Assembly (NCBI GenBank): GCA_023480885.1
Contig: JAMCWX010000075.1
Coordinates: 1 to 64,000 of the forward strand
Reading direction: 5' to 3'
DNA length: 64,000 nt
DNA from: Chloroflexota bacterium
GTDB lineage: Bacteria > Chloroflexota > UBA6077 > FW602-bin22 > JACPRP01
The translations under genes were made by a program, and so were the position numbers. How positions within the stretch are numbered: position 1 is the first letter of the stretch; each line of letters starts with the position of its first letter. Positions 27,023-36,782 of this stretch are shown piece after piece. The notes below the pieces were generated by a model. That model worked only from the letters and a program-made list of their open reading frames with translations, was not told where the DNA came from and searched no databases.

Positions 27023-27697
27023 GTGATTGCGGCGGCCGGATCGAGCCGGCGGATGGGCTTCGACAAGCTGACGGCTGAGCTTGGAGGCGCTCCCATTCTC
27101 GCGCACACGGTCTTCGCATTTGAGCTTTGCCCTCAGGTGGACGAGATCGTGCTCGTCGTCAGCCGCGAGAATCTCGAATGGTGCGAGCAACTGATCAAGA
27201 ATCTCGCCAGATCGGAGGTTAAGAAACCGTGCCTCGGAGGGGAGCGGCGCCAGGACTCGGTGCTTCGTGGGCTGGAAGAGCTGACAGGATGCCAGTGGGC
27301 GCTGATTCAAGACGGCGCCAGGCCTTTCACCGACCGTGATTTGATAATAAGGGGGCTTGGAGAAGCCGAGCTGGTCGGTGCGGCAATAGCCGCGGTGCCG
27401 GTCAAGGATACGATCAAGCTCGTCGACGAGCAGCGCCTGATCGTGAGCACTCCCAACCGCGCGATGACGTGGGCGGCGCAGACGCCACAGGTCTTTCGCC
27501 ACGATCTTATTGCCAGCGCTTTGAGACAGGTTAAGGAAGAAATCACCGACGATGCGCAGGCGCTGGAGCGGATGGGCCTGCCAGTCAAGGTTTACATGGG
27601 CTCGTACGACAACATCAAAATCACGACGCCGGAAGATCTGGGCCTGGCGGAGTCGATCTGGCGGCGCAGGCAAAGGTTAGGGTCTCCCAGAGGGTGA
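27023..27697 (+). CDS. ispD: 2-C-methyl-D-erythritol 4-phosphate cytidylyltransferase
   Basis: IspD makes CDP-methylerythritol in the MEP isoprenoid pathway. The nucleotide-binding loop is AAAGSSRRMG, followed by GGERRQDSVLRGLE, DGARPFTD, VPVKDTIK and TPQVFRHDL, with KITTPEDL at the end. GTG 27023 leaves only one residue before the first beta strand, too short for the family. The frame is open upstream and reads LATKTGERVGAV before the loop, with CTG 26990 standing behind AAGGGGGG. CTG is therefore the more probable start. It is followed by ispF, so two successive pathway-linked enzymes are encoded together. Confidence 0.94.
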   Translation: MIAAAGSSRRMGFDKLTAELGGAPILAHTVFAFELCPQVDEIVLVVSRENLEWCEQLIKNLARSEVKKPCLGGERRQDSVLRGLEELTGCQWALIQDGARPFTDRDLIIRGLGEAELVGAAIAAVPVKDTIKLVDEQRLIVSTPNRAMTWAAQTPQVFRHDLIASALRQVKEEITDDAQALERMGLPVKVYMGSYDNIKITTPEDLGLAESIWRRRQRLGSPRG

Positions 27698-27811
27698 GGG
27701 CAAATCGGAACAGGCTTCTTCACCGGTAGGGCCTTGTCGAGGGCGTGAAAGGCTTCGCTCAGGGTGACTGCTGGAAGAGACTTGAACGAGAGCAACGAAG
27801 GACTGTCAGAA

Positions 27812-28300
27812 ATGGTTATCCCTGGCGTTCGTGTAGGCATTGGCTACGACGTGCATCGCCTGGTGGAAGGACGCAAGCTCTTCCTGGGTGGCGTCGAGAT
27901 ACCTTACTCGCTGGGCTTGCTTGGCTTCTCGGACGCCGACGTGGTGCTGCACGCGATCATGGACGCGATGCTTGGCGCGGCGGCGCTTGGCGATATCGGG
28001 CAACACTTCCCGCCTGGAGACGCTCGATTCAAAGACATTTCGAGCGTATTGCTCCTGGAGCGGGTGAACGAGATGATACTTCAGCGGCGTTTTCGCCTGG
28101 GCAACGTCGACGTAACCGTCGTCGCGGAACAGCCTAAGCTGCTGCCGCATATCCCGGCGATACGCAAAAGAATCGCAGATACTGTAAAATTAGATATCGA
28201 CTGCGTGAGCGTCAAGGGCAAGACGACTGAAGGCCTGGGGTTTGCCGGCCGGGGAGAGGGAATAGCGGCTTACGCTGTCGTGGCACTGGAGACATTTTAG
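27812..28300 (+). CDS. ispF: 2-C-methyl-D-erythritol 2,4-cyclodiphosphate synthase
   Basis: IspF cyclises the MEP-pathway diphosphate and is a trimer with a zinc site. The 162-residue protein (ATG 27812, GAAGGA upstream) starts [17 protein letters not shown]. The metal ligands are the D and H of GYDVHRL and the H of [23 protein letters not shown]. The C-terminus has [17 protein letters not shown]. Length and motifs are standard. The 114 bases from ispD contain no terminator that I can see. Confidence 0.96.
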   Translation: MVIPGVRVGIGYDVHRLVEGRKLFLGGVEIPYSLGLLGFSDADVVLHAIMDAMLGAAALGDIGQHFPPGDARFKDISSVLLLERVNEMILQRRFRLGNVDVTVVAEQPKLLPHIPAIRKRIADTVKLDIDCVSVKGKTTEGLGFAGRGEGIAAYAVVALETF

Positions 28301-28311
28301 GGGAAATCGAT

Positions 28312-29037
28312 ATGTCCATTCGAGATGAAATAAGAGCGGTATTCGAAAGAGATCCTGCGGCTACGAGCATCTGGGAAGTGCTACTGGCCTACCCAGGTTT
28401 TCACGCCATATTGTTCCATCGTGTGGCGCACTGGCTGCACGTACACGGGGTGCCCTTGATTCCCAGGCTGATCTCGCATCTCGGTCGATTCCTGACTGGG
28501 ATCGAGATTCATCCTGGCGCCAAAATCGGCAAGGGGTTCTTCATCGACCACGGCATGGGCGTGGTTATTGGGGAAACGGCGGAAGTTGGCGACAACGTCA
28601 CCCTTTACCAGGGGGTAACGCTGGGAGGAACTGGAAAACAGAAGGGCAAGCGGCACCCGACTCTGGGCAACAACATCACAATCGGTGTCGGCGCCAAGAT
28701 TCTCGGGGCCATCACGCTGGGCGACAACGTTCGCGTTGGCGCCGGGTCGGTTGTGCTCAACGACGTGCCTCCGAACGCCACGGCGGTAGGCGTTCCCGCT
28801 AAGGTAGTCGTGTTTCGCGACCCTGATAGCGGCTCGACAAAGCGTGTCGAGCGCCTGCCGGACCCTGAGGCTGATATGATCGATAGCCTGCACCGCAAGA
28901 TCATCGAGCTCGAAGACCGTATCATAGTTCTAGAAAGGGCCCTCGAGGAAAAGGCGCTCGATGAAGCGCAGGGGGCGCGCAAAGGCTCGTCTCCTGACCA
29001 GGAGCTTACTTCTATTCGTCCTTTGACTGGAGAATGA
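28312..29037 (+). CDS. cysE: serine O-acetyltransferase
   Basis: CysE acetylates L-serine for cysteine synthesis. The 241-residue protein has the left-handed beta-helix hexapeptide repeats from about residue 60 ([22 protein letters not shown], then [22 protein letters not shown]), with the catalytic histidine in DHGMG, and ends the helix with [15 protein letters not shown] charged helical C-terminal extension of about 70 residues follows. It lies 11 bp after ispF and 4 bp before cysS, so cysteine supply and cysteinyl-tRNA charging are encoded together. Confidence 0.95.
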   Translation: MSIRDEIRAVFERDPAATSIWEVLLAYPGFHAILFHRVAHWLHVHGVPLIPRLISHLGRFLTGIEIHPGAKIGKGFFIDHGMGVVIGETAEVGDNVTLYQGVTLGGTGKQKGKRHPTLGNNITIGVGAKILGAITLGDNVRVGAGSVVLNDVPPNATAVGVPAKVVVFRDPDSGSTKRVERLPDPEADMIDSLHRKIIELEDRIIVLERALEEKALDEAQGARKGSSPDQELTSIRPLTGE

Positions 29038-29041
29038 ACCG

Positions 29042-30442
29042 ATGAAAATCTACAACACTCTAACTGGCCAGAAGGAAGAGTTCAAGCCTTTTGGCACTCC
29101 AGTTAAGATGTACGTTTGTGGCGTGACGCCCTACGACGAGGCGCATATCGGCCACGCGATGTCGTACATCGTGTTCGATATGATAACTCGCTATCTGGAG
29201 TTCAGGGGCTATCAGGTGAAGCACGTACAGAACTTCACCGATATCGACGACAAGATCATCGCCCGAGCGCAGGAAAGGAATGTTTCCGCTAGAGAGCTTG
29301 CCGAGGGATATATCGCGGAGTTTTTCAAGGATATGGATGCCCTCAACGTCAAGAGGGCCGACATCTACCCGCGGGCAACCGAGGAAATGAACAAGATCGT
29401 CGAAGTAATCGGCGGGCTAATAGCCCAGGATCAGGCCTACGTGTCTGACGGCGACGTCTATTTCCGCGTCACGTCCGACGGCGACTACGGTAAGCTGTCG
29501 CACCGTTCGCTGGATGATATGATGGCCGGGGCGCGCGTCGAAGTGGACGTGCGCAAGGAGCATCCGATGGATTTCGCCCTCTGGAAGGCTTCCAAGCCGG
29601 GCGAGCCTTACTGGGAGAGCCCCTGGGGCCACGGCCGGCCTGGCTGGCACATCGAGTGCTCGGCGATGATTCTGAAGTACCTGGGAGACCGCATCGACAT
29701 CCACGGCGGCGGGCAGGACCTCATCTTCCCTCACCACGAGAACGAGATCGCGCAGTCGGAATCCTTCTCGAACAAGAAGCCCTTCGTGAAATACTGGATG
29801 CACAATGGCCTATTGCAGCTTGGCGGGGAGAAGATGTCCAAGTCTCTGGGCAACCTCATTACGATTAAAGAGGCCCTGTCGCGCTATAGCTCGGACGCCC
29901 TGCGTTTGTTCGTGCTCTCGTCGCACTACCGGGCGCCGCTCACTTACACCGACGAAGTCGTGATGGCAGCGGAGCGCGGCGCCGAGCGCATGCGCGCGGC
30001 TGTGCAGGGTCACGAGGCCAGGAAGCCGATGGGAGACTCGTCATCGCCCCTGGTTGTCGCGGCGAAGGAAGCTCGGGCGCGCTTCGTCGAGGCGATGGAC
30101 GACGACTTCAATACCGCCGCCGCCGTTGCCGCGCTGTTCGACCTCGTTCGGGACATCAACAGGGCCAAAGAGCAGGCGGTGTCCGCGGACGACCTGGCCG
30201 AGGCTCAGGGCGTTCTCCTGGAGCTGGCTGGCGTCCTCGGCTTCACGCTCGAGGAGGTCGCGGTCGAGGAGGTTGCCGCTGCTCCGTTCATCGAGCTGCT
30301 GATCGACGTCCGTCGCGAGTTGCGCGCGGTCAAGCAATATGCCCTGGCAGATCAGATTCGGAAACGTCTCGCGGACCTTGGCATAGCCCTGGAAGACCAT
30401 CCAGAAGGGACGACTTGGAAGGCGAGCAAAGTTAAGCCGTAA
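29042..30442 (+). CDS. cysS: cysteinyl-tRNA synthetase
   Basis: The 466-residue class I synthetase charges tRNA-Cys. The HIGH motif appears as [10 protein letters not shown] (about 32-41), the KMSKS motif as [11 protein letters not shown], and the zinc ligands as the C of [21 protein letters not shown] and the HH of [12 protein letters not shown]. The C-terminal DALR-like helical domain and [18 protein letters not shown] are as expected. ATG start 4 bp after cysE. Confidence 0.97.
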   Translation: MKIYNTLTGQKEEFKPFGTPVKMYVCGVTPYDEAHIGHAMSYIVFDMITRYLEFRGYQVKHVQNFTDIDDKIIARAQERNVSARELAEGYIAEFFKDMDALNVKRADIYPRATEEMNKIVEVIGGLIAQDQAYVSDGDVYFRVTSDGDYGKLSHRSLDDMMAGARVEVDVRKEHPMDFALWKASKPGEPYWESPWGHGRPGWHIECSAMILKYLGDRIDIHGGGQDLIFPHHENEIAQSESFSNKKPFVKYWMHNGLLQLGGEKMSKSLGNLITIKEALSRYSSDALRLFVLSSHYRAPLTYTDEVVMAAERGAERMRAAVQGHEARKPMGDSSSPLVVAAKEARARFVEAMDDDFNTAAAVAALFDLVRDINRAKEQAVSADDLAEAQGVLLELAGVLGFTLEEVAVEEVAAAPFIELLIDVRRELRAVKQYALADQIRKRLADLGIALEDHPEGTTWKASKVKP

Positions 30443-30469
30443 TCCAGGCCCTATATGATAGAGGGTTAG

Positions 30470-30721
30470 GTGATAGAAGTGGAGAATACTTACGCCGTGC
30501 CAGTTAAGATCAGCAAGCAGGAGGATGGGCTTTGGCGAGCGGAATGCCCAGAGTTTCCTGGTTGCTTTGTGGACAACGCGGACCTCAGCAAAGCCCTCTC
30601 GGAGATACAAGATGTCATCCGTATGTATATTGAGCTTTACCGCGAGCAGGGCAAGCCATTGCCAGAGCCTATTGGGATCGATGCCACAACACTGATTACT
30701 GTGATACCCGTAGCTGCTTAA
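30470..30721 (+). CDS. hicB: HicB-family antitoxin
   Basis: The 83-residue protein has the partial RNase-H-like HicB fold: YAVPVKISKQEDGLWRAECPEFPGCFVDNADLSKALSEI, with the typical E-C-P-E-F-P-G-C core. A ribbon-helix-helix or other DNA-binding tail is not obvious. It neutralises the HicA ribonuclease and usually represses the pair. Start GTG 30470 behind GAGGGTTAGG. Its stop overlaps the hicA start by one base (TAATG). The order antitoxin-toxin is the reverse of the classical hicAB. Confidence 0.85.
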   Translation: MIEVENTYAVPVKISKQEDGLWRAECPEFPGCFVDNADLSKALSEIQDVIRMYIELYREQGKPLPEPIGIDATTLITVIPVAA

Positions 30722-30921
30722 TGACTTACGCAGAACTTACGCGCAGACGGCTTGAGCTGGGATGTCTTCCTGCAAAGCAGGGCAGCCATCACGAGATCTG
30801 GATCAATCCGATTCTAGGTCAGACAACAGCGATTCCACGGCACTACGGTAAGGACATCCCCAAAGGCACTTTGTCCAAGATAGTGAAAGACCTTGGTGTT
30901 GCGGATCATTTCAGACATTAG
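30721..30921 (+). CDS. hicA: HicA-family mRNA interferase toxin
   Basis: The 66-residue protein has the double-stranded-RNA-binding-like HicA fold. The catalytic histidine segment is KQGSHHEIWINP, followed by IPRHYGKDIPKGTLSKIVKDLGV, both hallmark sequences. It would cleave mRNA in a translation-independent manner when not bound by HicB. The module is inserted between cysS and rlmB on the same strand with short gaps, so it may be cotranscribed with essential genes. Confidence 0.85.
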   Translation: MTYAELTRRRLELGCLPAKQGSHHEIWINPILGQTTAIPRHYGKDIPKGTLSKIVKDLGVADHFRH

Positions 30922-30931
30922 GGCTCGCTGA

Positions 30932-31678
30932 ATGACTATAATCTGGGGCAGAAACGCCGTCAATGAGGCGCTGAAGGCAGGAAGGGACGTCGACAAAGTC
31001 CTCATAGCTGAGGGGACCAGGCCTGCCGGCATTGTCGCCGAGATCGTGGGCGCTGCGCGCTCGCAGGGCATCTCCGTCCAGTACCTCGATCGGCGAGCCA
31101 TCGAGCGCCTGGCCCGAACCGACAAGCACCAGGGCGTCGTCGCCGAGGTCTCGGAATTCGAGTATGCCACGGTGGACGAGATCCTCGAATTGGCCCACAA
31201 GCGTGGCGAATACCCTTTCATTCTTATCCTCGACACGCTCCAGGACCCGCAGAACCTTGGCTCCCTTATCCGCACCGCCGAAGCCGTCGGCGTGCACGGC
31301 ATCATCATTCCGAAGCATCGAGCGGTTGGCGTGACGCCGGCTGTCGTGAAAGCGTCGGGTGGCGCCGTCGAACACCTCCCTGTGGCCCGCGTGACGAACC
31401 TTTCACGCGCGATTGAGGAACTGAAAAAGCAGGGCGTATGGGTTGTTGGGGTCGACATGGAGGGTGACCGAGCCTACGACGAAGCAGACGTGAACATCCC
31501 CGTCGCCTTCGTCGTGGGCGCCGAAGGGAAAGGCATCAGCCGCCTGGTCAAAGAGAAATGCGATTTCCTCGTGAATATCCCCATGCGCGGGCACGTTGCC
31601 AGCCTGAACGCGGCGGTGGCGGGGTCGATTGTGGTCTATCACGCGTGGCGGCAGCGCTCGAGGATAAAGAACCCGTGA
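30932..31678 (+). CDS. rlmB: 23S rRNA (guanosine-2'-O-)-methyltransferase RlmB / TrmH-family (SpoU)
   Basis: The 248-residue SPOUT methyltransferase starts MTIIWGRNAVNEALKAGRDVDKV, a small substrate-binding domain. The trefoil-knot domain shows LILDTLQDPQNLGSLIRTAEAVG (motif 1), VVGAEGKGISRLV (motif 2) and IPMRGHVASLNAAVAGSIVVYH (motif 3). RlmB modifies G2251 in the peptidyl-transferase P-loop; a paralogue with another site cannot be excluded. It follows the hicBA pair by 10 bp and precedes the TPR gene by 10 bp. Confidence 0.92.
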   Translation: MTIIWGRNAVNEALKAGRDVDKVLIAEGTRPAGIVAEIVGAARSQGISVQYLDRRAIERLARTDKHQGVVAEVSEFEYATVDEILELAHKRGEYPFILILDTLQDPQNLGSLIRTAEAVGVHGIIIPKHRAVGVTPAVVKASGGAVEHLPVARVTNLSRAIEELKKQGVWVVGVDMEGDRAYDEADVNIPVAFVVGAEGKGISRLVKEKCDFLVNIPMRGHVASLNAAVAGSIVVYHAWRQRSRIKNP

Positions 31679-31688
31679 GGCACGAGAG

Positions 31689-32603
31689 GTGATTCTCGGA
31701 AGGGTGGACAACAGGGCTCTGAACCGCGCCATCGCCGTCGTCGCGGCGGCCTGGATCCTCCTTGCGGGCGGCTTTGGTCTGTACTATTATTCGGATCGCT
31801 ACGGCCACGCCAGCCTGCCGATTGTCGACAGAGGAATCGAGCAGATGGCCCAGATTCTCGAGGCCGATCCGTCTGATCTCGATGCTCGCGCGGAACTCGC
31901 CCTTTACTTCTTGGAGGGGAAAATGCTGGACGACGCCATCGAACAGAGCGAGGCTGTGCTGCTAGTCAAGCCTGACCACCAGGGTGCCCTGTTTGTCGCC
32001 GGCAAAGCCTACCTGGCCAAGGAGAATGAAGACAAGTCCGCCGAATACTTTGGAAGGATTGTGGAGCTCAACAAAGAGAACCAGTACGCCAGGTTTGACT
32101 GGAAGCTAGGAATTGTCCATTACGACCTGGGCAATATCTTTCTCAAGCGCGGGCAATACACCAGGGCGGAGTGGGAGTTCCAGGCCCTCCTGATGGCCGA
32201 CCGGACCGATGCCGACGCGTATTTCGGATTAGGCCAGTCCCTGATGGAACAGCAGAAACTTGACCTGGCTATCGAGGCGTTCAGAAGCGCTCTGCGCCTT
32301 GATCCCGAGCATGGGCAGTTCTACGAGGGCCTGAAAGAAGCCTGCGACAGAAAAGGATTGAAGGATTACGCCGCTTTCGCCAGGGCAATGTTGCTCTACA
32401 CCCAGGGCAATTGCGACGAGGCTCTTGCCGAGTTGCAAAGGGTGGCAGAGGCTCTGCCAGAGTATTCCGAAGTTCACCGCGCACTGGGGATGAGCTATGA
32501 GCGGATCGGGAAAAGGGACGAAGCGGTGCGTGCCTACAGGAGGGCGCTGGAACTTGATCCAGGCGACCGGGCGTCGGAGCAGGGGTTAAAGCGTCTTGAC
32601 TAG
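31689..32603 (+). CDS. membrane-anchored tetratricopeptide-repeat protein
   Basis: The 304-residue protein starts at GTG 31689. One membrane segment (IAVVAAAWILLAGGFGLYYY, about 12-31) would anchor it with the rest outside the cytoplasm. At least six TPR units follow, for example LDARAELALYFLEGKMLDDAIEQ, ADAYFGLGQSLMEQQKLDLAIEAFRSALRLDPEH and SEVHRALGMSYERIGKRDEAVRAYRRALELDPGD. TPR proteins are scaffolds for protein complexes. It precedes an NHL-repeat protein and a multihaem cytochrome with short gaps, so it may be an assembly factor or partner for an extracytoplasmic electron-transfer complex. That role is inference. Confidence 0.85.
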   Translation: MILGRVDNRALNRAIAVVAAAWILLAGGFGLYYYSDRYGHASLPIVDRGIEQMAQILEADPSDLDARAELALYFLEGKMLDDAIEQSEAVLLVKPDHQGALFVAGKAYLAKENEDKSAEYFGRIVELNKENQYARFDWKLGIVHYDLGNIFLKRGQYTRAEWEFQALLMADRTDADAYFGLGQSLMEQQKLDLAIEAFRSALRLDPEHGQFYEGLKEACDRKGLKDYAAFARAMLLYTQGNCDEALAELQRVAEALPEYSEVHRALGMSYERIGKRDEAVRAYRRALELDPGDRASEQGLKRLD

Positions 32604-32654
32604 CTGCTGGCGATTTTGCGGGGAGCGTGGCATTCGACGATGAGTGGATGAGTC

Positions 32655-33689
32655 GTGGACGATAGGGAATTGGTCGCGGAGGCCAGGCAGTTCCAGGAGA
32701 ACTGGAAAGACGAGGCTAGGCCAAGGCAGGGCACCCGCTGGCGCATTGCCATTCTGAGCGTGCTTCTGTTGCTGCTGCTGGCAACGGCGGCGACCGCGGT
32801 ACGCTATCTTGTCACTCGTGCGCCAATGCAGACCCTGCTGCCCGCGCCGCGCCCTCTTCTCGCGGGGCTGTCCATCCCGCCTCGCTATCAGTTCTCGCTA
32901 TACGGGGTGCGAGGCCCGTTGGGTGTGGCCGTGAGCCCTGATAATAGCCGAGTTTACGTGACGGAAGGGGCAGGCGCACGGCAGATCGTCGTCTTCGACC
33001 GGCTCGGCATGGAGGTCGGCCGCTTTGCGCCGCCAGGATCGCAACCCGGCGGGCGCTTTCCGGCATATATTGCTGCCAACGGAGACAAAGTGTACGTGAC
33101 GGATACGCTAAGGCACTCGCTGGACATGTACAGCGCTGATGGCGAGTATCTCGGCGCCGCTTTGCCGCCAGACGGCGCACCTGGCTGGTCGCCGTTGGGC
33201 ATTGGCTTTGATAGGGCGGGCAACACGCTGGTTACCGATGCTGCCCAGGGCTCGCACCGGCTGCTGGTCTTCGATGCGCTGGGCCGCGTCGCTCTCGGCG
33301 TGGGCGGCGAGGGAGTGCAACCGGGCCAGTTCTCTTTTCCCAATGGCGTCGCTGCCGACGCCAAGCGCCGCGTATACGTGGCCGACGGCAACAACGGTCG
33401 TGTTCAGGTCTTCGACGACAGTGGCCGGCTGGTGTCCTCGATTGGCCGTCTGGGTTTGCCCCGTGGCCTGGCCGTCGATTTCGCCGAGCGACTGTATGTG
33501 GTGGACGCGACGAACCACACGGTGGTCGTCTACGACGTTAACGAGAGCCGCATGCGCCTTTTTAGCTTCGGCTCCCATGGTTTCGACGATGGCCAGTTCA
33601 ATTATCCTAACGGCGTGGCTACTGACGCCACAGGACGCGTTTACGTCGCCGATCGAGAGAACCATCGCGTCCAGGTGTGGATCTATTGA
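32655..33689 (+). CDS. membrane-anchored NHL-repeat beta-propeller protein
   Basis: The 344-residue protein starts at GTG 32655, with a basic N-terminus and one membrane helix (about 36-55, WRIAILSVLLLLLLATAATA). Five to six NHL repeats follow, such as LGVAVSPDNSRVYVTEGAGARQIVVFDRLG and PNGVAADAKRRVYVADGNNGRVQVFDDSG, ending with PNGVATDATGRVYVADRENHRVQVWIY. These form an extracytoplasmic beta-propeller for protein or ligand binding. NHL proteins often accompany multihaem cytochromes in anaerobes and metal or ammonium oxidisers. The next gene is a seven-haem cytochrome 71 bp downstream. Confidence 0.88.
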   Translation: MDDRELVAEARQFQENWKDEARPRQGTRWRIAILSVLLLLLLATAATAVRYLVTRAPMQTLLPAPRPLLAGLSIPPRYQFSLYGVRGPLGVAVSPDNSRVYVTEGAGARQIVVFDRLGMEVGRFAPPGSQPGGRFPAYIAANGDKVYVTDTLRHSLDMYSADGEYLGAALPPDGAPGWSPLGIGFDRAGNTLVTDAAQGSHRLLVFDALGRVALGVGGEGVQPGQFSFPNGVAADAKRRVYVADGNNGRVQVFDDSGRLVSSIGRLGLPRGLAVDFAERLYVVDATNHTVVVYDVNESRMRLFSFGSHGFDDGQFNYPNGVATDATGRVYVADRENHRVQVWIY

Positions 33690-33760
33690 GGCTTCTTCGG
33701 TCTTTTGCTTAGCATAATCCTGCCGGGCTACGTGCGGCCACCGGGGTAGGAGTTGCCGCA

Positions 33761-34864
33761 GTGTTTGGCTCGGTACTGAGAAAAAGGAAGAGAGGCGTGA
33801 GACTGTTCCTTGTTGGCGCCGCCGTATTGCTATTGAGCCTGGGACTTGTGGGCAATGCCCTGGCTGACAACGGCGTGCACGGTAGTTACACGGCGACGAC
33901 GGACAAGTGCGCTGCCTGTCACAGGACGCACACCGCGCAGGGTGTTAGCTTGCTGAAAGCGGCTGCCACGGCTACTGACAAGAGCGCGTTCTGCTATAGC
34001 TGCCACAGCGGGGGATTTGGGGCATACACCGACGTCAGGAACGGGCTTTTCCTCATCACGGCTACAGTAGCGCTGTCTGACGAGAACACCAGCGTGCCGG
34101 CCTCAAACAGACCCCTGAGGGGTGGCGGTTTCGAGAACGTGAGGATGAATCCCGATCTGAGCGGCTCGACGACCTTGACCACCACTTCCAGCCATATGGT
34201 CGGCGGTGGCTCGAACACGGTCTGGGGCTTCGGCTCCATCACTTCGACTGTCAACGTCGGTGCGGCAAACGTGGCTTTGACCTGCACCAACTGCCATAAC
34301 CCACACGGCGGCGCAGGTGCCAACCAGACTGCGACCTATCGCATCTTGAAGGGCGGCGGCGCGGATAATACGCCGCTCTTTAGCAATGGCACGGTGACGC
34401 CAACCGCGAGCGTGGATGTACCCGACGAGAGCGCGGCGAAGGCATATTACATTGATAACGCCAGCGATAGCTACTTTGCTCAACACGGCGCCTCGGTCGG
34501 ATCCACCAACGTCTACGCGGCCATGACAGGCTGGTGTGCGCAGTGCCACACTCGCTACATGGCGCCGATGCCCCTGTCGCCGGGCTCTACCGCTTCGGGC
34601 GACGCCGTCTTTAGGTTCAGGCACGGCACGAACAAGAGCGATATCCTGGATTGTTCGAGCTGTCACTACGATTTGCACGCCGTAGGGTCACCTTACCCGG
34701 GGTGCATGACCTGCCACGTGGCTCACGGTACCGGGGTCAGAATGCAAACCTACTCTGGCGCTGTGTCCTGGCCCGGTGGAGGAACAGTTCCAAACGGCAA
34801 TGCCCGAGGTGCGTTGCTTCGCCTTGACAATCGTGGCGTCTGCCAGCAGTGCCACAACAAGTGA
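33761..34864 (+). CDS. secreted multihaem c-type cytochrome, seven CxxCH motifs
   Basis: The 367-residue protein starts at GTG 33761 with TAGGAG upstream. A signal peptide (RLFLVGAAVLLLSLGLVGNALA) is probably cut after residue 35. Haem-attachment motifs are CAACH (50), CYSCH (78), CTNCH (175), CAQCH (259), CSSCH (298), CMTCH (315) and CQQCH (361). The first pair, CAACHRTHTAQG and CYSCH, resembles doubled-CxxCH domains. A Ser/Thr/Gly-rich stretch between residues 90 and 170 has no cysteines. It is likely an extracellular or cell-surface electron carrier. The cytochrome-maturation genes are not in the window. Confidence 0.9.
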   Translation: MFGSVLRKRKRGVRLFLVGAAVLLLSLGLVGNALADNGVHGSYTATTDKCAACHRTHTAQGVSLLKAAATATDKSAFCYSCHSGGFGAYTDVRNGLFLITATVALSDENTSVPASNRPLRGGGFENVRMNPDLSGSTTLTTTSSHMVGGGSNTVWGFGSITSTVNVGAANVALTCTNCHNPHGGAGANQTATYRILKGGGADNTPLFSNGTVTPTASVDVPDESAAKAYYIDNASDSYFAQHGASVGSTNVYAAMTGWCAQCHTRYMAPMPLSPGSTASGDAVFRFRHGTNKSDILDCSSCHYDLHAVGSPYPGCMTCHVAHGTGVRMQTYSGAVSWPGGGTVPNGNARGALLRLDNRGVCQQCHNK

Positions 34865-34884
34865 GGGCGCTACTTCGGACCTCG

Positions 34885-34980
34885 CTACTCTACAATCCGC
34901 CCATCGCGCAGGATGATGGCCCTCTCGGCTGCTTCGGCGACGGTGGGATCGAGCGTAACGATGATTATCTCATCCTTGAC
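34885..34980 (-). pseudogene. C-terminal remnant of an ABC transporter ATPase (LolD/MacB type)
   Basis: Reading the minus strand from 34980 gives VKDEIIIVTLDPTVAEAAE then RAIILRDGRIVE and a stop (34885-34887). This is the D/H-loop end of a MacB/LolD-like ATPase, where V-T-H-D-P is expected; the histidine is already changed to leucine. No Walker motifs exist upstream, where the promoter and tRNA-Thr sit. It is a dead fragment left by a deletion. Confidence 0.7.
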
Positions 34981-35005
34981 CGGTTACCCCATTTTTGCAT
35001 ATAAT
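34976..35005 (+). promoter_or_regulatory. promoter of tRNA-Thr and tuf
   Basis: TTGACC (34976-34981), an 18-bp spacer and TATAAT (35000-35005) precede the tRNA by 42 bases. The -35 overlaps the edge of the ABC-ATPase remnant. Confidence 0.65.
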
Positions 35006-35047
35006 AGAACGTGTTGTCGCGCAACCGGTTGCGGCCGGGCGCGCAAC

Positions 35048-35123
35048 GCCCGAGTGGCGCAATGGTAGCGCAACCGACTTGTAATCGGTAGGTTGGTGGG
35101 TTCGAATCCCCTCTCGGGCTCCA
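35048..35123 (+). tRNA. tRNA-Thr (anticodon TGT), CCA encoded
   Basis: Acceptor arms GCCCGAG (35048-35054) and CTCGGGC (35113-35119) pair perfectly. The anticodon stem ACCGA/TCGGT encloses loop CTTGTAA, anticodon TGT. The T arm is GGTGGGTTCGAATCCCC-like, and CCA is encoded at 35121-35123. It probably shares a transcript with tuf, an arrangement seen in several bacteria. Confidence 0.95.
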
Positions 35124-35136
35124 CCAGCGCTTGTCA

Positions 35137-35166
35137 ATGGGCCAAGGGCTTCAATCCCTGGCCCAT
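35137..35166 (+). other. strong hairpin in the tRNA-Thr / tuf spacer
   Basis: ATGGGCCAAGGG (35137-35148) pairs with CCCTGGCCCAT (35156-35166) with one bulged A and a 7-base loop. Only CAAAAATG follows, so it is not a standard terminator. It may be a processing site or an attenuator between the tRNA and the tuf mRNA. Confidence 0.6.
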
Positions 35167-35212
35167 CAAAAATGTCTACGACTGAGCACTCGCATAAGGA
35201 GGAAGCTAACAG

Positions 35213-36415
<1,203 letters not shown>

Positions 36416-36443
36416 GAGGAAAACGGGGAGAGGGTGCCTTCCG

Positions 36444-36457
36444 CGGACTCAAGTCCG
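36444..36457 (+). repeat. GC-rich palindrome CGGACTCAAGTCCG
   Basis: Six-base arms CGGACT and AGTCCG around CA. It resembles the other short intergenic palindromes of the window in style. It lies 28 bp after tuf and could be a hairpin at the mRNA end. Confidence 0.5.
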
Positions 36458-36558
36458 TAGCCAACCCGCGCCGGGGTGTTGCTCGCATTGATAGTTTGAG
36501 GCGAGGATTCGGCGTGAAACCGATCCCGAACCGTGTGCCCGATGTAGAACAGGTGGCA

Positions 36559-36581
36559 GCGGCAGGTTTCAAATCTGCCGC
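36559..36581 (+). repeat. GC-rich palindrome GCGGCAG ... CTGCCGC
   Basis: Seven-base arms enclose GTTTCAAAT and are followed by GGTTTGTTGG. It is 30 bp before the rpmG start, so it may also affect read-through from tuf. Confidence 0.5.
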
Positions 36582-36611
36582 GGTTTGTTGGTCGCTCTCT
36601 CCCGTAAAGCT

Positions 36612-36782
36612 ATGGCAAAGAAGAAGGGCGAGGCCCGGATAATCATCACCCTGGCGTGCGGCACGTGCAAATCGCGCACGTACACTACCTTCAAGAATAA
36701 GAAGAACGATCCTGACCGCTTGGAACTGAACAAGTACTGTCCCAAGTGCCGCCAGGCTACGCCACACAAGGAAACCAAGTAG
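36612..36782 (+). CDS. rpmG: 50S ribosomal protein L33
   Basis: The 56-residue zinc-binding L33 starts at ATG 36612: [19 protein letters not shown]. Zinc ligands are CGTC and CPKC. The sequence [26 protein letters not shown] is standard. In related genomes tuf-rpmG is usually followed by tRNA-Trp, secE, nusG and rplK; here the next gene is a thioesterase, so the cluster is interrupted. Confidence 0.95.
   Translation: MAKKKGEARIIITLACGTCKSRTYTTFKNKKNDPDRLELNKYCPKCRQATPHKETK

Noticed and set aside
27698-27811. Possible REP copy between ispD and ispF (TTCGCTCAGGGTGAC)
   Set aside because: It has no palindrome and no second copy in the window, so a repeat cannot be shown.
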